A program made the position numbers and the translations under genes. From NCBI GenBank assembly GCA_024641665.1, contig JAHECP010000026.1:1-48387 (forward strand): 48,387 nt of DNA. The letters are read 5' to 3'. The stretch is from Acidobacteriota bacterium. Its GTDB lineage: Bacteria > Acidobacteriota > Vicinamibacteria > Vicinamibacterales > JAHECP01. The notes under the pieces are model-generated. The model ran no database searches, had not been told where the DNA came from, and worked only from the letters and a program-made list of their open reading frames with translations. Shown one piece after another: positions 34,127 to 41,682 of this stretch (its first letter is position 1; every line of letters starts with the position of its first letter).

Positions 34127-35248
34127 ATGCTCGGTCGCAGAATCGGCCTACTCGGCGACATCCTCCAGTCGAACCTACGCGATCCCCGCCTCCCGTACAA
34201 GGTGACCTTCGTCGCGACGTACCACTGCAACTTCCGCTGCGAGATGTGCAACATCTGGCAGAAGAAGAGCGTCAACGAGATGACGCCGGCGGAAGTCGGC
34301 ACGTTCTTCCGCCGATGGCCGCAGTTCAGCTGGGTCCACCTGACCGGCGGCGAGATCTTCATGCGCCGCGACATCGACGATGTCGTCGCGGCCATCCAGG
34401 AGGCGTGCGGCTCTCTGTTCCTCCTCAACTTCCCAACGACCGGCTGGTTCGGCGATCGCACGGTGGCCCTGGCCAACCGGATTCTCGAGCGCGGCGTCGG
34501 CCGGCTGATGATCACGATCAGCATCGACGGTCCCAAGGCGGTGCACGAACAGATGCGTGGTCTGCCGGGCAGCTGGGATCGCGGCGTGGAGACGTTCCGC
34601 CGGCTGCGCGGCATCAAGCGCGCCAACTTCCAGACGGTCATCGGCATGACGCTGATGGCGAAGAACGTCGGCCTCGTGGACGAGACCATCCAGGCCATCA
34701 GGACGGTGGTGCCCGATTTCCAGCGGTCCGAGTTGCACCTGAACGTCGGCCACGAGTCCGATCACTACTTCGCGAACACCGGCTACATGGCGAAGCGCGA
34801 TCCCAAGGCGGAGATCCTGCGCGTCATCGAGGAACACCGGCGACTCACGGCGAGTCTTCTTCACCCGGTCACCTTCCTCGAGAGTCGCTACCAGGGGCTG
34901 ATGGGCAAGTACTACGAGACCCACAAGTCGCCGCTGCCCTGCACGGCGCTCTCGTCGTCGTGCTTCATCGACGCCTACTGGAACCTCTTCCCCTGCTCGA
35001 TCTGGTCCGAGCGGATCGGCAACTTGCGCGACGTCGATTTCGATCTGCGCGCGCTCTGGGATTCCGAGCGTGGACGGAGTCTGCGGCAGGACGTGGTGGA
35101 GGAGAACTGCCCGCACTGCTGGACACCGTGCGAGGCCTACCCCACGATTCTCGGCAATCTCGCCCGGGCGACGCTCGCGCCGACGAACCGGCAGCGGACA
35201 GTGCCCGTGTCGGCGGTGACCCCGAGCAACACACCCGATCGCGGCTAG
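34127..35248 (+). CDS. Radical SAM enzyme with SPASM-like C-terminal cysteines, module II
   Basis: A 373-residue enzyme. The cluster motif is CNFRCEMC (Cys34, Cys38, Cys41), followed by LTGGEIF and the ISIDG strand. Near the C-terminus CFIDAYWNLFPCSIWSERIG and NCPHCWTPCEAYPT give auxiliary-cluster cysteines as in SPASM proteins. It shares CxxRCEMCxxW, the GGE motif, the S-[IL]-DG strand and the tail layout with the enzyme at 28137, so the two look like distant paralogues. The substrate is unknown. Its stop codon shares the four bases CTAG with the stop of the convergent GH5-like gene. Confidence 0.87.
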   Translation: MLGRRIGLLGDILQSNLRDPRLPYKVTFVATYHCNFRCEMCNIWQKKSVNEMTPAEVGTFFRRWPQFSWVHLTGGEIFMRRDIDDVVAAIQEACGSLFLLNFPTTGWFGDRTVALANRILERGVGRLMITISIDGPKAVHEQMRGLPGSWDRGVETFRRLRGIKRANFQTVIGMTLMAKNVGLVDETIQAIRTVVPDFQRSELHLNVGHESDHYFANTGYMAKRDPKAEILRVIEEHRRLTASLLHPVTFLESRYQGLMGKYYETHKSPLPCTALSSSCFIDAYWNLFPCSIWSERIGNLRDVDFDLRALWDSERGRSLRQDVVEENCPHCWTPCEAYPTILGNLARATLAPTNRQRTVPVSAVTPSNTPDRG

Positions 35249-36468
35249 CGCCCGGCCGAGGGCCCGTCCGGCTGCCGGCGAGCCTCTCCGGCGCGCTCGG
35301 CGCGGGCGAGCCACACGCCCGGCCACTCGCGGACCTCGGCCGCACGCCAGCCGTCGCGCCATGTCGCCTTCGGCGTGCCCGTGGCGCCCACGAGCAGGAT
35401 CCAGCTGACGCCGCCCTCCTGCGCTTCGAGCGTGCGCCCCGTTCCGCCGGCGTCGAGCACCACCGGCGAGTCGCCGCCGGGTGATCCGACGAACCGCGCG
35501 TGCGCCTCGAAATCGTCCGGCAGCGCGGTCCACGCCTCCTGCCAGGCCCGGAAGCACGCGGCTTCGCGTCCCTCGGGCAGGCGCGCGTCCAGCCCGCCCT
35601 CGTAGTGGAACGTCGCGCCGATCCCGAGGAACCGGTCCGTGAGCGCCATCGCGCGGAACCGTGCCGGGTCGTCGTCGCGTCGACCCGGGTCGGCCTGGTC
35701 CGCGGCGCCGATGGGCTCGTCGCTCACGACGGGCCTGCCGAGTGGCGCCACGCGGTCGTGGGCGTCGACGGCCGACCAGACGGACGTCCAGGGATTCTTC
35801 ACGCCGCGCGCGACGTGCAGCGTCACGTAATCGCCCGCCGCGAGCGCCGTCAGGCTCGATGCCGTGCCGACGGCCACGGGCACGCCGGCCGGCACGAGGC
35901 GCCTGAGCGCGACGAGCGTCGCGGGGTCTCCGAGCGACAGCCGCTGGGTGGGATGATCGGGCTCGTTCGCCAACTCGAGAAAGGCGTTGCCGTGCCGGGC
36001 ACAGATGACGCCGACCGCGGCCACCTGCTCCTCGAGCGAACCCGGATCGCTCGCCGTGTCGGCGAGCGCCACCACCTCGACGTGCAGGCCGCGCGAGCCG
36101 GCCAGATCCAGCAGCCGGTCCAGGTGCTCGAGCCCGCGCGCCGGCGGCAGGTCGAACAGGCCGTGGGCCATGGCCAGCACGCGCACGACGGTCAGCCCTT
36201 CGCCCGCGGCCCAGTCGAGGTACCGTGCGACCTCGGTCTCCTGCCCGGACGCCAGCCGCTCGAGCAGGCGGAACGCGCTGATGCCCCGCCACTGGAACGG
36301 CTGCCCGTCGGGCCGCACGAACCGTCGGCCGGTCGCGCGCACGTGCGCCACCGCCGTCACCGGCTGACGATCCCGCCCGGAAAGGGCGACGGCGCCCGGC
36401 GCGGCGAGCGAGCAGACGAGCGCCGCCGCGACGGCGCGCGCGTCCGGCGTCACTGCCCTGCGCCGCAT
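35245..36468 (-). CDS. Exported GH5-like (clan GH-A) glycoside hydrolase-fold protein
   Basis: A 407-residue protein with a probable signal peptide (about residues 1-29). The fold starts VRPDGQPFQWRGISAF, typical of GH5-like TIM barrels. The catalytic acid/base motif is LELANEPD (Glu169) and the likely nucleophile is Glu251 in GRPVVSDEPIG, both at the strand positions expected for clan GH-A. About 60 C-terminal residues form a beta-rich tail. It overlaps the upstream GT2 gene by 19 bases, so the two are coupled. It may trim or remodel the glycan made by the surrounding genes. Confidence 0.78.
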   Translation of the reverse strand: MRRRAVTPDARAVAAALVCSLAAPGAVALSGRDRQPVTAVAHVRATGRRFVRPDGQPFQWRGISAFRLLERLASGQETEVARYLDWAAGEGLTVVRVLAMAHGLFDLPPARGLEHLDRLLDLAGSRGLHVEVVALADTASDPGSLEEQVAAVGVICARHGNAFLELANEPDHPTQRLSLGDPATLVALRRLVPAGVPVAVGTASSLTALAAGDYVTLHVARGVKNPWTSVWSAVDAHDRVAPLGRPVVSDEPIGAADQADPGRRDDDPARFRAMALTDRFLGIGATFHYEGGLDARLPEGREAACFRAWQEAWTALPDDFEAHARFVGSPGGDSPVVLDAGGTGRTLEAQEGGVSWILLVGATGTPKATWRDGWRAAEVREWPGVWLARAERAGEARRQPDGPSAGR

Positions 36469-37430
36469 CGATCGGCGCCCTCCGGCGCCGTCTCGCGGAT
36501 CTCGCGAATGGTGTAGATGGGCTTGTCCTGCGACTCGTGGTAGGTGCGCGCCTGCATCTCGGCCAGCAGCCCCAGCGTGATCAGCTGGATGCCGGTGAAG
36601 ATGAACAGGATGCCGAGGAGCAGCAGCGGCCGGTTCGCGATCGACTGGTACGCGAACAGACGCAGGTACGACAGGTAGGCCGTGATGACGAGCCCGGCTC
36701 CGCCCATCGCCAGGCCCACGAGGCCGAAGATCTGGAGCGGCCGCGTCGAGTAGCTGATCAGGAACTTCACCGTCAGCAGATCGAGGATGACCCGCACGGT
36801 GCGTGAGATGCCGTACTTCGACCGGCCGTGGCGCCGCGCCCGGTGGTTCACCACGACCTCGGCGATCCGCACGCCGAACTCGCTCGCGATCGCCGGCAGG
36901 AACCGGTGCATCTCGCCGTAGAGCCGCATCGGCTTCACGACCTCGGCGCGGAAGACCTTCAGCGAGCAGCCGTAGTCGTGCAGGCGCACGCCGGTCGCGA
37001 CCGAGATGAGCTTGTTCGCCATGATCGACGGCAGGCGCCGGCTCAGGAACGGGTCCTTCCGATCCTTCCGCCAGCCCACGACGAGGTCGTAGCCTTCCTC
37101 GAGCTTCGCCACCATGCCGGGAATGTCGCGCGGGTCGTTCTGGAGGTCGCCGTCGGAGGTCACGATGTAGCCGCCGCGCGCGTGGGTGAAACCCGCCGCG
37201 AAGGCCGCGGTCTGGCCGAAGTTGCGCCGGAAGCGGATGAGCCTGACGCGGGCGTCGGCCGCCTGAATCCCCGCCAGCACATCGAAGCTCGCATCGGTGC
37301 TGCCGTCGTCAACGTAGAGCAGCTCGTACGGACGCCCCCAGGCCGAGAGCGTGTCGGTCAGCTCGCGGTGCAGCTGCGGGAGATTGGGCGCCTCGTTGTA
37401 GACGGGGATGATCACCGAGAGGTCAGGCAC
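36450..37430 (-). CDS. GT2 glycosyltransferase with two C-terminal membrane helices (polyprenyl-phosphate sugar synthase type)
   Basis: A 326-residue protein. The GT-A domain starts LSVIIPVYNEAPNLPQLH and has YVDDGSTD, the metal-binding SDGDLQNDP and the HGRSKYGISRTVRVILDL segment that precedes the membrane part in the GtrB/DPMS-like family. Two helices follow (about 230-255 and 265-295). It should make a polyprenyl-phosphate-linked sugar. The GTG at 37430 is chosen since GGGAG lies 5 bases before it and it opens the GT2 strand. Its promoter lies 28 bases upstream. Confidence 0.9.
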   Translation of the reverse strand: MPDLSVIIPVYNEAPNLPQLHRELTDTLSAWGRPYELLYVDDGSTDASFDVLAGIQAADARVRLIRFRRNFGQTAAFAAGFTHARGGYIVTSDGDLQNDPRDIPGMVAKLEEGYDLVVGWRKDRKDPFLSRRLPSIMANKLISVATGVRLHDYGCSLKVFRAEVVKPMRLYGEMHRFLPAIASEFGVRIAEVVVNHRARRHGRSKYGISRTVRVILDLLTVKFLISYSTRPLQIFGLVGLAMGGAGLVITAYLSYLRLFAYQSIANRPLLLLGILFIFTGIQLITLGLLAEMQARTYHESQDKPIYTIREIRETAPEGADRCGAGQ

Positions 37431-37457
37431 GCGTTCTCCCTTGCGAGCAAGCGAGTC

Positions 37458-37487
37458 ATTGTAGGCGGCGCCGCCGATACCTGTCAA
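37458..37487 (-). promoter_or_regulatory. Consensus sigma70 promoter for the GT2-GH5 operon
   Basis: The minus strand reads TTGACA (37487-37482), an 18-base spacer and TACAAT (37463-37458). The predicted start is about 37451, giving a leader of about 20 bases that includes GGGAG. Confidence 0.75.
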
Positions 37488-37917
37488 CACAAGCCACTGA
37501 GTTCATTGGGGTTACCGGAGATGCGCCCGCCCGCTCCAGCGCCACGGCGTCGCGCCCAATCGCGATGACGGCTTGTTCGACCAGACGGCGACGTGGCGGG
37601 CCACCGGCTGGAGGGTCCTCCCACCGGCGCTTCGGACGGCGACAGAATGATGCTAGCCTACCAGCCGTGGCACGCGTCTTACGCGGCCTGCCCGTCAGAC
37701 CGAGGGGGACGAGTGAGTCCGGCCGGACGAGATTCACCCCTGACTCTTCGAAAGGTCTCGACGGCCCGTACAGATGCCTGCCGTGATCGGCCACCTCCGT
37801 TCCCGCGTGATTGCCGCCGCGACGCTCGCGCGTCGCCGGGCCGGCTTGCTGGTCTTCGGCTCGTCGCGGACCGCCTCACGCGAACGCCTCGTTGTCTAGA
37901 CTGCCCTGATCCTGATC
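37488..37917. other. 430-base region upstream of a decayed GT-C gene
   Basis: No supported gene. It contains TGCTAGCCT (37651-37659), which fits the local extended -10 form, and an in-frame ATG at 37774 whose frame leads to a TAG at 37897-37899, after which the GT-C reading continues (TALILIVLF...). It is probably the old promoter and broken N-terminus of the pseudogene that follows. Confidence 0.4.
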
Positions 37918-38653
37918 GTGCTGTTTCGCTCGGCGATGTTCGTCTTCGAACCGTCGCTGGACTTCGACTCGGACCAGGCGATCTTCGGTCTGATGGCGAA
38001 GCACCTCGTCGAAGGGAGGGCGTTTCCGCTCTTCATGTACGGCCAGAACTACATGCCGGCCGTCGAGGAGTGGCTCGCGGCGCCAATTTTCCTGCTGTTC
38101 GGCGCGTCGGTCGCCGCGCTCAAGCTGCCCCTGCTCTTCATCAATGTCGCGGTCGGGCTCCTGTTGGTGTGGCTGTTCGAGCGTGAGCTCGGGTTGCGTC
38201 CGGTCTACGGGCTGGTTGCGAGCCTGTTCTTCGTGCTCGCCCCGCCAGGCACCGTCGGAGTACTGCTCGCCACGAACGGCGGAAACGTCGAGCCGCTTCT
38301 ATATGTGCTGTTGCTCTGGGCTTTGCGACGGCGGGCGCTCTGGTTCGGGCTGATCGCCGGTCTCGGCTTCATCCACCGGGAGTTCACCCTCTACGGCGTG
38401 ATCGCGGTGATCGCCATCGAGGCCGCTTGGGGGATCCGGGGCAGACCCGCCATGTCGGGACTACTGGATTGCCTACTACGTCACCTTCATGACCAACGAG
38501 CGGATCATTGTCGCGGCCGACGACTTCCAGAGGATTCCGGAGTACGCGCGACAGGTGGACGCGCACCGCGCGCAGGCGATCCGTATCTCACGTGTACCGT
38601 GCGCCAGCGGCCAGGCGGTCCTTCCGAACGTGCCCTTCTGCGCGCTCGAGTAG
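37918..38653 (+). pseudogene. Remnant of a GT-C (PMT/GT39-type) glycosyltransferase gene with internal deletion
   Basis: The first 180 or so codons encode the start of a GT-C protein: the first loop with FEPSLDFDSDQAIFGLMAKHL, then MYGQNYMPAVEEWL and helices to about 38440. From about 38456 the matching protein continues in the next frame as RDYWIAYYVTF, ERIIVAADDFQRIPEYARQV and a short Cys-containing tail to the TAG at 38651-38653, which is the usual extreme C-terminus of such proteins. The roughly 250-350 residues between are missing, and a TAG at 37897 interrupts the likely N-terminus. The open frame through the junction (to 38661) ends in meaningless sequence. I infer a deletion pseudogene. 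Confidence 0.72.
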
Positions 38654-38708
38654 CGGCCTGACCGTCCGGTCGTCGTCCTCGTCGACGTCGACCGGGTCAG
38701 GCCCGGCG

Positions 38709-39299
38709 TCAGGCATGCCGCTGCCGCCGCCACAGGTAGTACAACACCCCGCCGACGAGCACCGCCAGGGCCAGGCCGATCGAGATCCGGCGCGCGTTGG
38801 CCTCCAGGTAGGCGAACGCCTTCTCGCCGTACCACACCGCCAGCACCCCCTCACCGAAGTAGCGTAGGCCGCGACCGACGCCGACGGCCACCGTGAAGGT
38901 GACCGGCGGCATCGCGACCACGCCGGCGAGGATGACGAAGAGCTTGAACGGCGCGGGCGGCGGCAGGAGCGCCGGCACCAGGACGGCCAGGAAGCCGTAG
39001 CGCTCGAACAGCGCGTGCGCGCGGTCGAGGCGTCCCTGCTTGAAGCGTCGCCGCAGGAACACCTCCCCGCCCTTCCGCCCGAGCCCGTACATCAGCATGC
39101 AGCCGGCGATCGACCCGAGCGTGGCCATCGACGCGTAGTACGGCATCCGCCCGGGATGCTGGACGACCATCCAGATCACCAGCAGATCGTTGATCTGCGG
39201 GAGCGACAGGAAGGACGAGTCGAGGAAGGCGACGACGAAGAGGCCCGGGCCGCCGATGCCCATCGCAAAGGCGCGCAGCCAGGCCGCGAGGCGGCTCAT
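38709..39299 (-). CDS. VTT/SNARE-associated (DedA/YqaA-like) membrane protein
   Basis: A 196-residue inner-membrane protein. The family pattern is visible in GPGLFVVAFLDSSFLSLPQINDLL, then MATLGSIAGCMLMYGLGRKGGE and the proline-rich re-entrant segment VPALLPPPAPFKLFVILAGV. DedA-superfamily proteins move or scramble polyprenyl phosphate and other lipids; this one is closest to the shorter YqaA type. Transport of the lipid carrier used by the neighbouring glycan genes is plausible but only inferred. Transcribed from a TATAAT box 10 bases before its ATG. Confidence 0.85.
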   Translation of the reverse strand: MSRLAAWLRAFAMGIGGPGLFVVAFLDSSFLSLPQINDLLVIWMVVQHPGRMPYYASMATLGSIAGCMLMYGLGRKGGEVFLRRRFKQGRLDRAHALFERYGFLAVLVPALLPPPAPFKLFVILAGVVAMPPVTFTVAVGVGRGLRYFGEGVLAVWYGEKAFAYLEANARRISIGLALAVLVGGVLYYLWRRQRHA

Positions 39300-39309
39300 G
39301 GAGCCTCAG

Positions 39310-39315
39310 ATTATA
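39310..39315 (-). promoter_or_regulatory. TATAAT box next to the DedA-like start
   Basis: The minus strand reads TATAAT ending 10 bases before the ATG at 39299. It predicts a leader of 3 or 4 bases. No good -35 is seen; the sequence upstream is occupied by a palindromic repeat. Confidence 0.5.
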
Positions 39316-39343
39316 GCCGAGAACGCGCAGGGCCCCGCGTTCC

Positions 39344-39381
39344 TCGACTCCGCTCGGAACGCCCTGAGCCGAGTCGAAGGG
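39344..39381. repeat. Imperfect palindrome of the TCGACTCsGCTC type
   Basis: TCGACTCCGCTCGG on the left and CCTGAGCCGAGTCGA on the right pair imperfectly around a short loop. This resembles a REP-type palindrome often seen between genes in several bacterial phyla. One copy only in this window. Confidence 0.5.
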
Positions 39382-39394
39382 CGCCGGGACGGTG

Positions 39395-39428
39395 CCGGGC
39401 GGGCGCGGCGATCGCCGCGCCCGCCCGG
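39395..39428. terminator. 34-bp perfect palindrome after the barrel gene
   Basis: Seventeen bases each side of a GA|TC centre are perfectly complementary. It starts 7 bases past the stop of the leftward barrel gene at 39435, so it probably ends or protects that transcript. No T-run. Confidence 0.55.
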
Positions 39429-39434
39429 AGACGT

Positions 39435-40139
39435 TCAGAATCGAACCTGGAAGGTGAACTGCGACACGTAGCCCCCGAGGTCGATCTTCGTGCCCGTGTA
39501 GCCCAGGGCCGGGTTGAGCGGCGCCTCGGCCTTCTGGTACTGGAATTCCCCGCCGACGGCGAAGACGTCGCCGACCGGGATCCGCACGCCGCCCAGATAG
39601 ACCGCGCCCGTCTTGGTGCCGCTGTCCACGTACGAGTTGCGGAAGATGTTGTTGTTGTCGCTGAAGTCGATGAACTGGCCCGACTCGCTGTAGCGCCACT
39701 TGTAGGCCGCGACGCCCGCGCCCACGTACGGCTGGATCGACGCGTGACGCCCGAGCGGCAGGAAGCGAACCGTGAAGGTGAGCGGCGTCACGCTCAGCTT
39801 GAAGTCCTGGGCGACCTCGCTGCCGTCGGCATTCACGTAGTTGAGGTAGACGCTCGGCACGGTACGGCGGTGGTAGCCGATGCCCACACCCGCGTCGATG
39901 AAGTCGCCGATGCCGACGAGCCAGTCGCCGCCGATCCACGGCCCGTTGAAGTCGCGGAGGTAGAACGCGTAGACGTTCAGGTTCTGCACCAGGACGTCGT
40001 CCGCCGGGCGCGCGTCCACCGCGCGCAGCGCGAAGTACCCCACGTTGAGGCTCACCGACTGGCTGACTTGCGCCCGGGCCGTGCCCGCGGCGCCGACGAC
40101 CAGGACGGCCACCAGGCTGGCGACGGTTTTGCGCAGCAT
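39435..40139 (-). CDS. Predicted outer-membrane beta-barrel protein (OmpW/OmpA-like size)
   Basis: A 234-residue protein. The signal peptide is about residues 1-23, ending ARA|QV. Alternating strands (VSLNVGYFALRA, FIDAGVGIGYHRR, IQPYVGAGVAAYKW, VFAVGGEFQYQKA) and the terminal FTFQVRF with a C-terminal Phe mark an eight-stranded outer-membrane barrel. AAGGGAG lies 8 bases before the ATG. Its function is unknown; a single gene with its own terminator-like palindrome. Confidence 0.82.
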   Translation of the reverse strand: MLRKTVASLVAVLVVGAAGTARAQVSQSVSLNVGYFALRAVDARPADDVLVQNLNVYAFYLRDFNGPWIGGDWLVGIGDFIDAGVGIGYHRRTVPSVYLNYVNADGSEVAQDFKLSVTPLTFTVRFLPLGRHASIQPYVGAGVAAYKWRYSESGQFIDFSDNNNIFRNSYVDSGTKTGAVYLGGVRIPVGDVFAVGGEFQYQKAEAPLNPALGYTGTKIDLGGYVSQFTFQVRF

Positions 40140-40318
40140 GATTCAACTCCCTTGCAGAATGACGGCCGGACCGGACGCCGTCCGAGGGTGTCCGGCTCCT
40201 TCAGCCACGAGAGCAGGAACGATGCCAGCCGCGAGGGGGCGGGCTTCCGCGGAAAATGGCACATGGCGGCCTGCCCGTGTCCGGCGGGGATATCACCGGC
40301 GTCCGGTTTCGTGAACGG

Positions 40319-41128
40319 TCAGCGCGAGGCCCCGGCCTCGAAGGCCCGGATCGTGGCCAGCATCTCCTCGTGGACGAGGCCGTTGGAGGCCACCAGGGTC
40401 CGCTCGCGCGACTGGAAGGGCCGGCCGTCGAAGGTGGTCGTCCGGCCGCCGGCCTCCTCCACGATGAGCGCCGCGGCGGCCGTGTCCCACGGGTGCAGCT
40501 GCTGCTCCCAGAACCCGTCGAGGCGCCCGGCCGCGACGTAGCAGAGGTCGATGGCGGCCGAACCCAGGCGCCGCACGGCGCGCGCGCGCCCGACGAACCG
40601 GCCGAAGAGACCGACGACCTCGTCCACCGACTCGTGCACGCTGTAGGGAAAGCCGGTGCACAGCATCGAGTCGATGAGCGCCGGCGCGTGCGACACCCGG
40701 AGCGGCGTACCGTTCAGCCAGGCGCCGACGCCGCGTTCCGCCGTGAAGAGCTCCCGCCGTGTCGGGTCGTACACGGCGCCGACCACGGCGCGGCCGTCCA
40801 CCTCGAGGGCGAGCGACGCGCAGAAGATCGGCAGGCCGTGCGCGTAGTTGGTGGTGCCGTCGATCGGGTCGAACACCCAGCAGTGCGAAGCGTCGCCCGC
40901 CGGCGGCGCGTCGGCCTGCAGCTCCTCGGCCAGCACGCGGTGGCCGGGAAACCGCTCCGCCATCAGCGCGCGGCACATCGTCTCGACCGCCACGTCGACC
41001 TCGGTGACCAGGTCGATGGCGCCCTTCTTGTCGATGCGGAGCGCGGTGCCGAAGCGCGACAGCTGGATGTCGCCGGCGCGCAGCACGACCTCCACGGCGG
41101 TGGCGAGGAACAGGGGGTCTGGGACCAT
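40319..41128 (-). CDS. suhB: Inositol monophosphatase family protein (SuhB-like)
   Basis: A 269-residue magnesium-dependent phosphatase. Metal-binding motifs are present: Glu69 in VLAEEL, FDPIDGTTNY (residues 86-95) and HPWDTAAAALIVEEAGG. It would hydrolyse inositol phosphate or a related sugar phosphate, and some members also act in rRNA maturation. Its ATG overlaps the RsbW-like stop by one base (TGATG), so the pair is translated together. The specific substrate cannot be told from sequence. Confidence 0.92.
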   Translation of the reverse strand: MVPDPLFLATAVEVVLRAGDIQLSRFGTALRIDKKGAIDLVTEVDVAVETMCRALMAERFPGHRVLAEELQADAPPAGDASHCWVFDPIDGTTNYAHGLPIFCASLALEVDGRAVVGAVYDPTRRELFTAERGVGAWLNGTPLRVSHAPALIDSMLCTGFPYSVHESVDEVVGLFGRFVGRARAVRRLGSAAIDLCYVAAGRLDGFWEQQLHPWDTAAAALIVEEAGGRTTTFDGRPFQSRERTLVASNGLVHEEMLATIRAFEAGASR

Positions 41129-41571
41129 CAGCTGGCGGGCGCGAGCTTCTTGACCATGCGCACTTCCATGCCGCCCTCGGGCCGCCGGCGGAGCGACAGA
41201 TCGTCCATGAAGCTGCGCATGAAGAAGATGCCGCGGCCGCTGGACTTCAGCAGGTTCTCGGGGGCGAGCGGGTTGGCCACCTCGCCGGGCTCGAAGCCCT
41301 CGCCCTCGTCGACCACGCGGATGACCAGCTCGGTGGGCGCCGCGCGCGGCGTGAAGACGAACTCGACGCGGACCACCTTCCGGTAGTCCTCGCGGTTGCC
41401 GTGCTTGATCGCGTTGATGACCGATTCGCGGACCGCGACGCCGATCCAGTGGATGCCGTCCTCGTCAAGGCCGGCCATCTCGCCGATGCGGTCGCTGACG
41501 ACCTGGACGAAATCCAGCATCTCGAAGCTGCTGTGAATCTCGAGACGGACGACGTGGCCGTTCGTGTTCAT
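41128..41571 (-). CDS. RsbW-like ATP-binding (HATPase_c_2) regulatory protein
   Basis: A 147-residue GHKL ATPase of the anti-sigma factor/serine kinase type. The N-box is RESVINAIKHGN, the G1 box VVDEGEGF and the G2 box GRGIFFMRSF. It lacks other domains, as in RsbW/SpoIIAB. The ATG at 41571 begins the conserved region and has no Shine-Dalgarno site; an extended -10 lies 14 bases upstream. No sigma factor or anti-anti-sigma gene is nearby, so its partner is elsewhere. Co-transcribed with suhB. Confidence 0.85.
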   Translation of the reverse strand: MNTNGHVVRLEIHSSFEMLDFVQVVSDRIGEMAGLDEDGIHWIGVAVRESVINAIKHGNREDYRKVVRVEFVFTPRAAPTELVIRVVDEGEGFEPGEVANPLAPENLLKSSGRGIFFMRSFMDDLSLRRRPEGGMEVRMVKKLAPAS

Positions 41572-41585
41572 GCGGACAGCGCTGT

Positions 41586-41594
41586 CAAATAGCA
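41586..41594 (-). promoter_or_regulatory. Extended -10 element before the RsbW-like gene
   Basis: The minus strand reads TGCTATTTG ending 14 bases before the ATG at 41571, predicting a leader of about 8 bases. The -35 is weak. Confidence 0.4.
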
Positions 41595-41682
41595 CACTCG
41601 ACCGCGGGCATTCAAGTCCGGCGAGTGCGCCGGCCGCCTTCCCCCGGCCCGAGGGAGCCCCGCCGAACCGGACGCGACGAGG

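Noticed and set aside
37918-38661. Open frame read as an intact 247-residue membrane protein
   Set aside because: After about residue 180 the sequence turns into a frame-shifted reading of the true C-terminus, which continues in the next frame to 38653.
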